7,402 nt of DNA, taken from assembly GCA_001897035.1 (NCBI GenBank), contig MKRS01000504.1, positions 1-7,402 on the forward strand. Reading direction: 5' to 3'. Below the pieces are notes generated by a model, which saw only the letters and a list, made by a program, of their open reading frames with translations, did not search any database and was not told the DNA's origin. Shown in pieces: positions 1-7,333 of this stretch. A program made the translations under genes and the position numbers. Source of the DNA: Bacteroidales bacterium 45-6. GTDB lineage: Bacteria; Bacteroidota; Bacteroidia; Bacteroidales; Dysgonomonadaceae. How positions within the stretch are numbered: the stretch's first letter is position 1; every line of letters starts with the position of its first letter.

Positions 1-1205
1 CTTTTCTGCGTCCAGTCTTGCGCCGGAGAAGCCCAAAAAGAGTGATCGGCTGGCAAACCCAATGGCAGAAACACCAACGAGGTGATGTACATGCTTCCGC
101 TGTTGCTGTACCAGTCGGCCAGATCGGTCTGGTGACCGGCAAAACCCAAGGAAAGGAAACCTGCCGAATTGAAATTTCCAGGAACGGAAAACATTCGCTT
201 CATCACCGCCGTTAAAGCCGCACGAACTTGCCCTTCGGGCAAACCACCCGGCAAATTTTGCTGCAAGGCCAGCAATGCCAAAGGTTGGAACACAGCCAAG
301 CGGTAAGTCATGGAGCGGCCAAAAGCAGGAAAACTTCCTTCGGGAGAAATGAAACGCTCCAAAATGGAACCGTACCTCTGCATACGCTTCTTCACGATTT
401 CCAAGTTTTTCGCTGTTTCCTCCAACTGCACATCGTGAAGCTTCACCTTCCGATCCACCAACACTTGCAACACCTCCTCGTACATCGGCTGAATCACATA
501 GCTGTTGTAGTAGTCAAAGGCAAACTGTTCGCCATCGGAATACCAGCCATCGCCCACATACCATTCCTCCATCTTGCGCATAGCCGAATGAATGCGGTAA
601 ATATCGGCCTGTTCACCAACAGACTGCAAGAAAGTCTCCACCATGGCGGAAAACAACAGCCAGTTGGTGTAGGGAGGATCTATCCGGCGCAATTGCTTGA
701 ATTCTTGCACATATCGTTTCTTGGTTTCTGCATCCAAAGGCTCCCACAATTGCTTAGGCGCCCGCAGGAAACTGTTGGCGATATAAGCCGCATCCACCAG
801 AGGTTGGCCTTCATTTCGCCAGAGCAGATAGTCGGGATTATTGGGGTCCACGGCATTGGCATAGCTTTTTAATGCCCATTCCCTCAATTGCCGACGCCGG
901 ATTCCTTCAGGAGTTTCGTCGTCAGGCAATGCCAGCCAAGGAGAAATTCCAGCCATCAAACGCCCGAAAGCCTCCATATAAGCCACACGCTTGTTCCGTC
1001 CATCCCAAGTGGGACTCACTTCCACTTCCATGTTTTGCACCAATTGCCCCTGGCTCATGTTGCTTAGCACGGGAGCAGCTATCCGGTAGGCAAGATCCGA
1101 CCAATATTCCCGATCAGATTGCACCGCTTGCTTTTTCTTTGCCCCCGACACGGAAAAAACAAGAAGGAAAAAAAGAATTCCGCTCAATATGGATTGCTTG
1201 CTCAT
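1..1205 (-). CDS. Secreted DUF2264 protein, possible GH154-like glucuronidase (3' end cut by window edge)
   Basis: An open frame of 401 codons runs from ATG at 1205-1203 off the left edge with no stop. The first ~22 residues form a Sec signal peptide (hydrophobic ILFFLLVFSVSGA before KKK), so the product is exported, probably to the periplasm. The rest matches DUF2264 (PF10022) from memory of the family pattern: EAFGRLMAGISPWL (78-91), QPLVDAAYIA (134-143), NWLLFSAM (181-188), WYVGDGWYSDG (215-225), DYYNSYV (231-237), GRSMTYR (296-302) and LPLGLP (380-385). An (alpha/alpha)-barrel fold is expected. Members I recall end soon after the DWTQK region, so probably only a short tail is missing. I also recall this family as corresponding to CAZy GH154, with an exo-beta-glucuronidase from Bacteroides thetaiotaomicron arabinogalactan use; I could not verify this. 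The gene lies 19 bp downstream of the GH105 gene and should be cotranscribed with it. Family call firm, activity inferred. Confidence 0.9.
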   Translation of the reverse strand, partial: MSKQSILSGILFFLLVFSVSGAKKKQAVQSDREYWSDLAYRIAAPVLSNMSQGQLVQNMEVEVSPTWDGRNKRVAYMEAFGRLMAGISPWLALPDDETPEGIRRRQLREWALKSYANAVDPNNPDYLLWRNEGQPLVDAAYIANSFLRAPKQLWEPLDAETKKRYVQEFKQLRRIDPPYTNWLLFSAMVETFLQSVGEQADIYRIHSAMRKMEEWYVGDGWYSDGEQFAFDYYNSYVIQPMYEEVLQVLVDRKVKLHDVQLEETAKNLEIVKKRMQRYGSILERFISPEGSFPAFGRSMTYRLAVFQPLALLALQQNLPGGLPEGQVRAALTAVMKRMFSVPGNFNSAGFLSLGFAGHQTDLADWYSNSGSMYITSLVFLPLGLPADHSFWASPAQDWTQK

Positions 1206-1224
1206 CACTTGAATTTCCAGTAAT

Positions 1225-2370
1225 TCATTTCGATAGATACTTATACATCTCTGTGGCGGAGAGCAGGAATGCACCCACCCCAAAATCCGCAGTAGTATTT
1301 GGGCCAACATCCTTATGCTGGTCGGCCCTCTCGCCTATCGGCTGCACATAGCCCACAAGGCCGTTTGGCTGCAAGGCTTTTTCCGACAGGTAATTCCAGC
1401 TTTTTTCGACTACCGGGAGATATTCGCGCTTGTCTAAATATCCATTGTTGATTCCCCAAAGAAGCCCATAGGTGAAAAAGGCAGTGCCGCTGGTCTCATA
1501 GCCTGGTGCATGTTGCAAATCGACCATGCTCCGCGCCCAAAACCCTTCTGGCTGCTGGCAAGCCTTGATGGCGCGGGCCATCTCCTTGAAGACTGCCAGA
1601 TAATCTTGCCGGTATTTTTGATTCGCAGGCAAATCCTGCAACACCTTGGCCAGAGCCGCAAACACCCATCCGTTTCCACGTGCCCAAAAGTCCTTGCGTC
1701 CGTTTTTGGTTTTATGCTTGGGGTAGATATATTTGGCGTCTCTGAAGAAAAGACCGCTCTCGGGATTGTACATCAGATTACGGGCAAAAGTAAAATATTC
1801 GTGCAACTTGTCGAGGTAGAGTTCGTTGCCGGTTATCTTATAGAGCTTGGTCATCGCAGGCATCACCATGTAGAGGCCGTCGGCCCACCACAAGTAATCG
1901 GAATTCGGCGTACTCATCTCGTATTCGAGTACTTCCCGCGCACGCGCTATTTTTTGGGGATCTGCATCCAATTGGTACAAATCGGCATATACTTGGAAAC
2001 AAATTTGCCAGTCGCCAAACAGTACATAATCGTCAGTTTCCCCATAAGTATATTTCCAGTCACTTTTCTTATCCGATTTTGCCCCTTTCCATTCGTTGTA
2101 ATGCGCCCAATCGAGCGAATATTGCTTGTATTTTTCGTCCTTGGTAACTTCAAATGCAGCCATATTGCCTGTATGATAGGCGGCATGATGCCAAAAGGCG
2201 TTGGCCTTGCAACTGTTATGCGTCTGCCAATAGTCATTAGCCTGCTTTATGGAAGACAACACGTCTTTGCTTGCAGGCAAAGAAGAGGCTTTCGGGGCAA
2301 AAGCACAGACCTTATTAGAAGTAACAATAAGCAAGGTGAAAATGGAAAACAAAACACAAATTCTATTCAT
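1225..2370 (-). CDS. GH105 family unsaturated uronyl hydrolase, exported
   Basis: A complete 381-residue protein, normal length for GH105/GH88-like (PF07470) enzymes. These hydrate the C4-C5 double bond of the terminal unsaturated uronic acid that polysaccharide lyases leave, releasing the sugar. A signal peptide spans about residues 1-23 (hydrophobic core CVLFSIFTLLIV, cleavage near VCA/F). Family motifs are TDDY (112-115), WWADGLYMVMPAM (161-173) with D164 matching the catalytic acid of Bacillus YteR, FWARGNGWV (228-236), YETSGTAFFTYGLLWGI (291-307) and VQPIG near 342-346. The YteR-type HxWD loop is absent and GLFFRDA stands at 206-212, as I recall for a common Bacteroidota GH105 subtype. 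Linkage preference, and galacturonyl versus glucuronyl, cannot be read from the sequence. This is the first gene of a two-gene minus-strand operon, divergent from the HTCS, which probably controls it. Stop TGA lies at 1227-1225. Confidence 0.93.
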   Translation of the reverse strand: MNRICVLFSIFTLLIVTSNKVCAFAPKASSLPASKDVLSSIKQANDYWQTHNSCKANAFWHHAAYHTGNMAAFEVTKDEKYKQYSLDWAHYNEWKGAKSDKKSDWKYTYGETDDYVLFGDWQICFQVYADLYQLDADPQKIARAREVLEYEMSTPNSDYLWWADGLYMVMPAMTKLYKITGNELYLDKLHEYFTFARNLMYNPESGLFFRDAKYIYPKHKTKNGRKDFWARGNGWVFAALAKVLQDLPANQKYRQDYLAVFKEMARAIKACQQPEGFWARSMVDLQHAPGYETSGTAFFTYGLLWGINNGYLDKREYLPVVEKSWNYLSEKALQPNGLVGYVQPIGERADQHKDVGPNTTADFGVGAFLLSATEMYKYLSK

Positions 2371-2403
2371 AATGTAGAACAGCCTTTCATCGGATTAATA
2401 ATT

Positions 2404-2443
2404 ATCAACAAAGATCAAAAATTTAACAAAAAGAGATGTTGAT
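2404..2443. repeat. Inverted repeat in the GH105 leader
   Basis: ATCAACA (2404-2410) and TGTTGAT (2437-2443) are perfect 7-bp inverted arms separated by 26 bp. They lie 34-73 bp upstream of the GH105 start, inside the predicted untranslated leader. They could be a regulator half-site pair or a weak RNA hairpin. The spacer is AT-rich and does not extend the stem, so chance is also possible. Confidence 0.3.
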
Positions 2444-2462
2444 TTTTTATTCAGTATTGTGT

Positions 2463-2484
2463 AATATATAACCAAACATATATT
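2463..2484 (-). promoter_or_regulatory. Candidate GH105 operon promoter: perfect Bacteroidota -7 element inside an inverted repeat
   Basis: Read on the minus strand, 2480-2473 is TATGTTTG, a perfect match to the Bacteroides -7 consensus TAnnTTTG. The only -33-like element is an ATTG at 2500-2497, 16 bp away, which is poor in both sequence and spacing (TTTG about 19 bp away is usual). That fits an activator-dependent promoter. Transcription would start near 2466, giving a leader of about 95 nt. The element partly overlaps the inverted repeat AATATAT (2463-2469) / ATATATT (2478-2484) with an 8-bp spacer. The match is short and the region AT-rich. Confidence 0.4.
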
Positions 2485-2550
2485 TTAATACGCGAGCAAT
2501 GGTTTAGCAGTCAATGCCATATCCATTTCGCTTATTAAAAAGATGAAAAT

Positions 2551-2580
2551 CAACGCAAATTTTGTCGTGAATTATTTTTA
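2551..2580 (+). promoter_or_regulatory. Candidate HTCS promoter
   Basis: TTTG at 2551-2554 (a -33 match) is followed after 18 bp by TATTTTTA at 2573-2580, which matches TAnnTTTG at all but the last base. Start of transcription would be near 2586, about 60 nt before the chosen ATG at 2648. Spacing is close to that expected for the Bacteroidota primary sigma factor. The region is AT-rich, so this is a candidate only. Confidence 0.35.
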
Positions 2581-2635
2581 ATTTAGCCGTATCATTCATT
2601 ATTCAAAATCAAGTAACGCGATGCGCATTTTCGAT

Positions 2636-2642
2636 AAAGGGG
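2636..2642 (+). promoter_or_regulatory. Ribosome-binding-like purine tract deciding the HTCS start
   Basis: AAAGGGG ends 5 bases before the ATG at 2648. No comparable purine tract precedes the upstream in-frame ATG at 2621. Together with the signal peptide that begins exactly at the second ATG, this supports 2648 as the start. Confidence 0.45.
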
Positions 2643-2647
2643 AAAAG

Positions 2648-5600
2648 ATGAAACATCTTTCGTTCTGTTTTTTGCTATTCATGTGTCCATTTCTTGTATC
2701 GGCCAACCGGTTCTCGTTAACACCCATTCCTGTGATAAACCAATTTCCCACGAATTCGGTGCAACGCATCTTGCAGGACAAGGACGGGTTTCTATGGTTC
2801 GGCACACTGGACGGCCTGTGCCGGTACGACGGCTACCGGGTGATCGTCTTGCGATCCGACTTCAACAACCCCGAGCTTCTCCCAAACAACGAAATCACCA
2901 GCCTGGGCGAAGACAAAGAAAATCGGATATGGATCGGGACAAGGTCAGGACTCGCCACACTGGATAGGGAAACATTCCAAATCACCCGCGTCAACACCCC
3001 TTTCTTTAATAAAATGAATATCCGGTCGATCTTGTGCGCCAGCGACGGATGTGTCTGGATTGCTACAGAAAGCGCCATCTATAAATACGATCCCAAAACC
3101 AAAAGTTACAAAAGCATTTCTGGAGAAAAAATACCCTATGCCGGCGTAAACCAAATCTACGAGGATCATTCCGGAGATGTTTGGATCTCATTATGGTCGA
3201 ATGGACTATACCGCTATGCAAAAAATGGGAATGTGACAAAATTTCCTCCGGTGGGGGCAAAGAACAACCCTTTCCGGATTTTCCAGGACAAGGACAACCA
3301 GTACTGGGTGTGTACTTGGGGCGATGGCGTCTATCAGCTTTACCCCAACAACAACCAAACAATGATGTACCTGAAATGCCCTATCTATAAATACGGAAAG
3401 CAAGAAGAAGAGAACACGTTTTTCAGCATCATCCAAGACAATTCCTCGCAGTACATCTGGGTCATGTCGCTTTCCGGAATTTATGCCCTCAAGAGCGATC
3501 CAGGAAGATCGGTACAGCAAATCGATGTTTCATCTTTGTTCACCGGTTCGAATAATATTTTTAGCGAATTGATGAAAGATCGAAAAGGGAACTTGTGGGT
3601 GGCGGCTTTCAGTGAAGGGGCGTTCTCCATCAACATGGACAAATCGGACGTCATGAACCTGAACTTGGACGATTTCAAAAAAAGCCTGCACCTAATACCC
3701 AATATAACCACCATATTCAAAGACGACAACAATGTGTTCTGGCTCAATCAAAACCGCACCGGGCTTTGCTTTTATGACTTGACCAAGAACAAGGTGACAA
3801 CATACCAGCAAGTCCCCGAATTGAAATCGATCGCCGATCTTTCGAATGTGACCACCATACAACAATTGGCAAACAATAAAATCTGGGTGGGTTCGATGGA
3901 CAATGCCGTCGTATATGTATTCGAAAAAAACAGCCGAAAACTTGAACGCAAAATCGACCTAAATGCTGTTTTCTCGAAACTCTATTCAGGCCAGATCCGA
4001 AAAATATTCGAAGATCAAAAGGACAACATTTGGATAGCCACCGACAGATGCCTGTTCGTGCAGCCATTCAACACGGAGAAAGTCCGCCTCTTTTCAGACA
4101 ATATAGCGGACATCACCAACATGACCGAAGACAACGACGGAAACATTTGGATAAGTAGTGGAAGCAAAGGAATTTACCTGATTGAGACAAACATCCATGT
4201 TGATCTGCATAGATACAAAATCCGAAACTTCAGCAAGGTGCAGAATCGGTTGCTGAGGGATAACATTGTTTCTCTATCGGCCGATTTTGCGGGCAATATA
4301 TGGCTTGGTTCGAAAGACGGGACAGTGGTGCGCATAGAGGGGAAGACCAAGACCTTCCAAGACTACACCAGCAGGTGCAACCTCAATGGAGAAGCCATTC
4401 TGGACATGGCCTGCGACAACCGGAACAACTTGTGGATCTCCACCAACAAGCGGGTGGTGGTTTACAACCAGTTCTCGGGGGCATCCCGCGACTACTCCAA
4501 CGATGACGACTTGGTGGTGAATTCATTTCTGGGCGGCTCCTATTTTGTGGATTCAGAAACAAACAACGTCTATTTTGGCGGAAACAACGGTATCTGCAAA
4601 TTTTCTTCCCCCACTTTCAAAAAATCGCAGAACAATGCCATCAGAACCCTGATTACCGACATCAAAGTGCAGGGGCAATCGCTGCTCAACCTCCAGAATG
4701 ACAGCAGGTTCAAAACGGTTTCACAATCGCTTCACCTCGATCCAGGAGACAAGAATATTGAAATAGACTTCTCCACGCTCGACTATTCTTATCCCGGAAA
4801 AATCGTGTATGCCTACAAGATGGATGGCATGGACGACAATTGGATATACACCACCCGGCAATTTGCCACTTACAACCAGCTATCAAAAGGGAAACACGTT
4901 TTCCACGTGAAGGCGACTGACGAAAACCGAATATGGAGCACAGCGACAACGACCTTCGTCATCTACAAGGAACCTGCATTCTACGAAACCTGGTGGGCAT
5001 ACCTGATCTACTTCCTGACGATAACCAGCATACTCTACACCGTGTTCGTGTTTGTCAGAAAAAGGATACACTTGCAGCATCAGTTGAAAATAGCACAAAT
5101 AGACAAGGAAAAATCGGAGGAATTGACCCAAACCAAGCTGAGGTATTTCACCAACATTTCGCACGACCTGCTCACCCCCTTGACCATCATCGGCTGCCTG
5201 ATCGACGACACGGAAGATCTCCTGATGAAGAAAATCCCCCAGTTTGAAGTTGTACGCACCAATATCGACCGTCTAAGAAGGCTTTTGCAGCAGGTGCTCG
5301 ACTTCCGAAAAATGGAAAGTGGCAACATGAGGCTCAATGTCGGAAAAGGCGATCTCGCCACATTCATCCACGACATTTGCCAAAACCATTTCTTGCCAAT
5401 CATAAACAACAAGAAAATACATTTCAACTTCCATGCCGATCCAGCCCACATACAAGGCTTTTTTGATGCGGACAAGGTGGACAAAATTGTGTTCAACTTG
5501 CTGTCGAATGCCGTGAAATACACTCAGGCAAACAAAGAAATTTCGGTCTTGGTGAATGCTTTTACAGAAGCAGGGGAACACCACGCATCCATCACCATCA

Positions 5601-6703
5601 GCGACACCGGAATGGGAATAGACAAAGAAGAATTGGAGAACATATTTGTCCGATTCTACAACAATAAAAACATCGAAGCGGGGCAAACAAATGGCATCGG
5701 CCTTTCGCTAACACGCGACTTGGTGGAGCTGCATCATGGCAAAATATCGGTACAAAGCGAGATAAATGTTGGTACAAGCTTCCACGTCACCATTCCCCTA
5801 AGCATTTCGGCTTACAACAAGAACGAATTGGAGAAAGCCATCGAAAAATCCGAAACACCGGACGAGATCATAAATGAAGTAATAAAGGTGGTCGAAGAAG
5901 AGGATCTTACCCCTATCGAAGAGAAAATCAGCCTCCTGATTGTTGAGGACAACGAGGATATCCTCTACACCATCAAAAGCATCATGCAAAGGCAATACCA
6001 CGTACTCACGGCTACAAACGGGCTTTTGGCACTCGATATCATCAAAAACAACGACATCGACATCGTTATCAGCGACGTGATGATGCCGCAAATGGATGGC
6101 CTCGAACTTTGCAGACGCATCAAAGGGGACATCGAGACCTCGCACATTTCGGTGTTGCTGATTACTGCTAAAAACACTGTGGAAGACCGTGTGGAATGCT
6201 ACAATGCCGGGGCGGACGGATACATCTCGAAACCTTTCGACATCAAGGTGGTGCACGCCCGGTTGAACAATTTCCAGGCAAACAGGCGGACAAAACAGGC
6301 GGAATTCAAGTCAAACGTCAACATCAATATCTCCACCTTCGACTACCAGTCGCAAGACGAGCAGTTCCTGAACAACACCATCCGGGTGATCGAAGATCAC
6401 CTGGGCGACACCAGCTTCGACATCGATGTGTTTGCCAAGCAGATGAACATGTCCAAATCGTCGCTATACCGCAAGATAAAGACCATGACCGGATTGCCTC
6501 CTAACGAATACATCCGGAACATCCGCCTGAAACATGCTTGCCAGATGCTGAAAGACAAATCCCGAAACATATCGGACGTGGCCTATTCCGTTGGATTCAC
6601 CGACCCCCGCTACTTTGCGACATGCTTCAAGACGGTGTTCAACACAACACCAACGGAATACCAGAAAGCAATAGAAGATGAAACCAGCGAATATGAAGTA
6701 TAA
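2648..6703 (+). CDS. Hybrid two-component system sensor/regulator (HTCS), PUL control
   Basis: A single-polypeptide sensor kinase and transcription factor of 1351 residues from the ATG at 2648; an in-frame ATG at 2621 would add nine residues before the signal peptide. In order: signal peptide 1-19 (cut near VSA/NR); 14 Reg_prop repeats starting near residues 38, 83, 125, 167, 209, 258, 305, 353, 402, 450, 489, 540, 584 and 627, most with D-x-x-G/N-x-x-W cores, predicting two seven-bladed propellers; a Y_Y_Y domain about 695-774; one membrane helix 782-803; HisKA with phosphoacceptor H839 in NISHDLLTPLT; HATPase with N955, DTGMG at 986-990 and NGIGLS near 1015-1020; receiver with E1100/D1101, phosphorylated D1143 in SDVMMPQMDG, T1173 and K1195; AraC-type (HTH_18) domain about 1245-1340 with two helix-turn-helices. 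All key catalytic residues are present, so it should be active. The layout matches HTCSs such as BT4663, whose periplasmic domain binds oligosaccharide. The divergent GH105-DUF2264 operon is the likely target. The ligand is unknown. Confidence 0.96.
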   Translation: MKHLSFCFLLFMCPFLVSANRFSLTPIPVINQFPTNSVQRILQDKDGFLWFGTLDGLCRYDGYRVIVLRSDFNNPELLPNNEITSLGEDKENRIWIGTRSGLATLDRETFQITRVNTPFFNKMNIRSILCASDGCVWIATESAIYKYDPKTKSYKSISGEKIPYAGVNQIYEDHSGDVWISLWSNGLYRYAKNGNVTKFPPVGAKNNPFRIFQDKDNQYWVCTWGDGVYQLYPNNNQTMMYLKCPIYKYGKQEEENTFFSIIQDNSSQYIWVMSLSGIYALKSDPGRSVQQIDVSSLFTGSNNIFSELMKDRKGNLWVAAFSEGAFSINMDKSDVMNLNLDDFKKSLHLIPNITTIFKDDNNVFWLNQNRTGLCFYDLTKNKVTTYQQVPELKSIADLSNVTTIQQLANNKIWVGSMDNAVVYVFEKNSRKLERKIDLNAVFSKLYSGQIRKIFEDQKDNIWIATDRCLFVQPFNTEKVRLFSDNIADITNMTEDNDGNIWISSGSKGIYLIETNIHVDLHRYKIRNFSKVQNRLLRDNIVSLSADFAGNIWLGSKDGTVVRIEGKTKTFQDYTSRCNLNGEAILDMACDNRNNLWISTNKRVVVYNQFSGASRDYSNDDDLVVNSFLGGSYFVDSETNNVYFGGNNGICKFSSPTFKKSQNNAIRTLITDIKVQGQSLLNLQNDSRFKTVSQSLHLDPGDKNIEIDFSTLDYSYPGKIVYAYKMDGMDDNWIYTTRQFATYNQLSKGKHVFHVKATDENRIWSTATTTFVIYKEPAFYETWWAYLIYFLTITSILYTVFVFVRKRIHLQHQLKIAQIDKEKSEELTQTKLRYFTNISHDLLTPLTIIGCLIDDTEDLLMKKIPQFEVVRTNIDRLRRLLQQVLDFRKMESGNMRLNVGKGDLATFIHDICQNHFLPIINNKKIHFNFHADPAHIQGFFDADKVDKIVFNLLSNAVKYTQANKEISVLVNAFTEAGEHHASITISDTGMGIDKEELENIFVRFYNNKNIEAGQTNGIGLSLTRDLVELHHGKISVQSEINVGTSFHVTIPLSISAYNKNELEKAIEKSETPDEIINEVIKVVEEEDLTPIEEKISLLIVEDNEDILYTIKSIMQRQYHVLTATNGLLALDIIKNNDIDIVISDVMMPQMDGLELCRRIKGDIETSHISVLLITAKNTVEDRVECYNAGADGYISKPFDIKVVHARLNNFQANRRTKQAEFKSNVNINISTFDYQSQDEQFLNNTIRVIEDHLGDTSFDIDVFAKQMNMSKSSLYRKIKTMTGLPPNEYIRNIRLKHACQMLKDKSRNISDVAYSVGFTDPRYFATCFKTVFNTTPTEYQKAIEDETSEYEV

Positions 6704-6717
6704 AAAATGAGGTATGG

Positions 6718-6758
6718 AAAAACGGGAAGTGGCGCAGACATCACTCCTCCACTTCCCG
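6718..6758 (-). terminator. Rho-independent-type terminator of the small exported gene
   Basis: CGGGAAGTGG (6723-6732) and CCACTTCCCG (6749-6758) form a perfect 10-bp, GC-rich stem with a 16-nt loop. Read on the minus strand, the stem is followed directly by TTTTT (6722-6718), a good intrinsic terminator shape. One arm lies within the last codons of the 6741-7265 gene and the loop covers its stop. The plus strand has no T-run immediately after the stem, so its use for the HTCS transcript is doubtful, although the hairpin could still slow or stabilise that transcript's 3' end. Confidence 0.6.
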
Positions 6759-7265
6759 GTCATATACTTCCTTGAGTATTTTTTTCGTTTTTTCGGAAAC
6801 ATGCTTGCGTCCGCCTCCGCTGATATCGATGGTGAAACCTGACCCGGAGCCGACGGTGTTTCCGGGAGGTGAAACCTGTTGGAAATGGCCTCCCATGAAG
6901 ACCGTCTCCAAGTATCCTGCCTTGATTTTGGTCAACGGTTCATCCCCGCTGTACGTATATAAATGAGGATCAACCACATGGGTGATACGATATTGCTCGT
7001 AAAAGTCTTCCAGCACCACATTGGTCTTCATCTTGTTATAATAATACATCACATCATGCGCGGTTGGAGTAGAAAGGGCCGGCACCGGGTTGAGCAACGG
7101 AGAAGAAAAACTCATGGGCATATCCTTCTTTTCGCCATAAGGCTTGATCGTCTTCCAAAGGTCTTTCTTGAGTTCGGACTGAACCATCTGAGAATAAGCG
7201 GTATCGCTGACTACTAACATCACAATCAAGGGGGAAATTCTCATTATGCGGGCTCGAATGCTCAT
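6741..7265 (-). CDS. Small exported protein of unknown function
   Basis: A complete 174-residue frame from ATG at 7265-7263 to TGA at 6743-6741; I do not recognise the family. Residues 1-25 look like a signal peptide (basic start, ISPLIVMLVV core, AYS/Q cut), so it is probably periplasmic or outer-membrane associated. There is no lipobox cysteine; the sequence shown has no cysteine at all. An alternative start at M8 (codon 7244-7242) would give a tighter signal peptide. The mature part has a Pro/Ser/Leu-rich stretch (50-66), an aromatic segment with MYYYNKMK (73-80), a Gly/Ser-rich section with GSGSGF (139-144) and SGGGRK (149-154), and a charged, probably helical tail (157-174). No catalytic motif or membrane helix is visible after the signal. 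It converges on the HTCS with a 37-bp gap and sits alone in this window, so membership of the PUL is uncertain. Coding is supported by the signal peptide and the terminator at its end. Confidence 0.75.
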   Translation of the reverse strand: MSIRARIMRISPLIVMLVVSDTAYSQMVQSELKKDLWKTIKPYGEKKDMPMSFSSPLLNPVPALSTPTAHDVMYYYNKMKTNVVLEDFYEQYRITHVVDPHLYTYSGDEPLTKIKAGYLETVFMGGHFQQVSPPGNTVGSGSGFTIDISGGGRKHVSEKTKKILKEVYDREVEE

Positions 7266-7312
7266 AAATAGGATGATTATTTTTCGATTTGTAAAACTAT
7301 ATATTCCAACTG

Positions 7313-7333
7313 ACTTATTGTCAATAAATAAGT
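7313..7333. repeat. Nested palindromes upstream of the small exported gene
   Basis: Two overlapping inverted repeats share this site: ACTTATT (7313-7319) with AATAAGT (7327-7333), and TTATTG (7315-7320) with CAATAA (7322-7327) around a single central T. They lie about 48-68 bp upstream of the ATG at 7265, where an operator could sit. A weak -7-like TAGTTTTA reads on the minus strand at 7299-7292. The rest of 7266-7402 is AT-rich with further short inverted repeats (for example GTTATA 7353-7358 / TATAAC 7372-7377) and no gene that I can see. Confidence 0.35.

Noticed and set aside
228..872. 214-codon plus-strand open frame antisense to the DUF2264 gene
   Set aside because: The opposite frame carries family motifs throughout. 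This one is rich in His, Gln and Leu with no domain, as expected for an antisense shadow.
2300..2308. GH105 as a lipoprotein anchored through Cys22
   Set aside because: Residues before the cysteine are N-K-V, which is not a lipobox (L-[AS]-[GA]-C type). Ordinary signal peptidase cleavage after VCA fits better.
1510..2442. 310-codon plus-strand open frame antisense to the GH105 gene
   Set aside because: It mirrors a clear GH105 protein on the other strand, has no recognisable domain or signal, and extends through the promoter region. It is best explained as a codon-composition shadow.
2621..2647. Upstream ATG as the HTCS start
   Set aside because: It adds nine residues (MRIFDKGEK) in front of a signal peptide that begins naturally at the next ATG, and it would place the purine-rich ribosome-binding-like tract inside the coding region.
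2732..4610. Nucleotide repeat array or CRISPR-like periodicity in the HTCS 5' half
   Set aside because: The regular spacing is at protein level (Reg_prop blades of about 40-50 residues). The DNA is too divergent between units to be a repeat array.
6764..6785. Plus-strand terminator for the HTCS: ATACT / AGTAT followed by seven Ts
   Set aside because: The stem is only 5 bp and AT-rich, and the T-run is the complement of lysine codons in the convergent gene. It may assist termination but is too weak to call.
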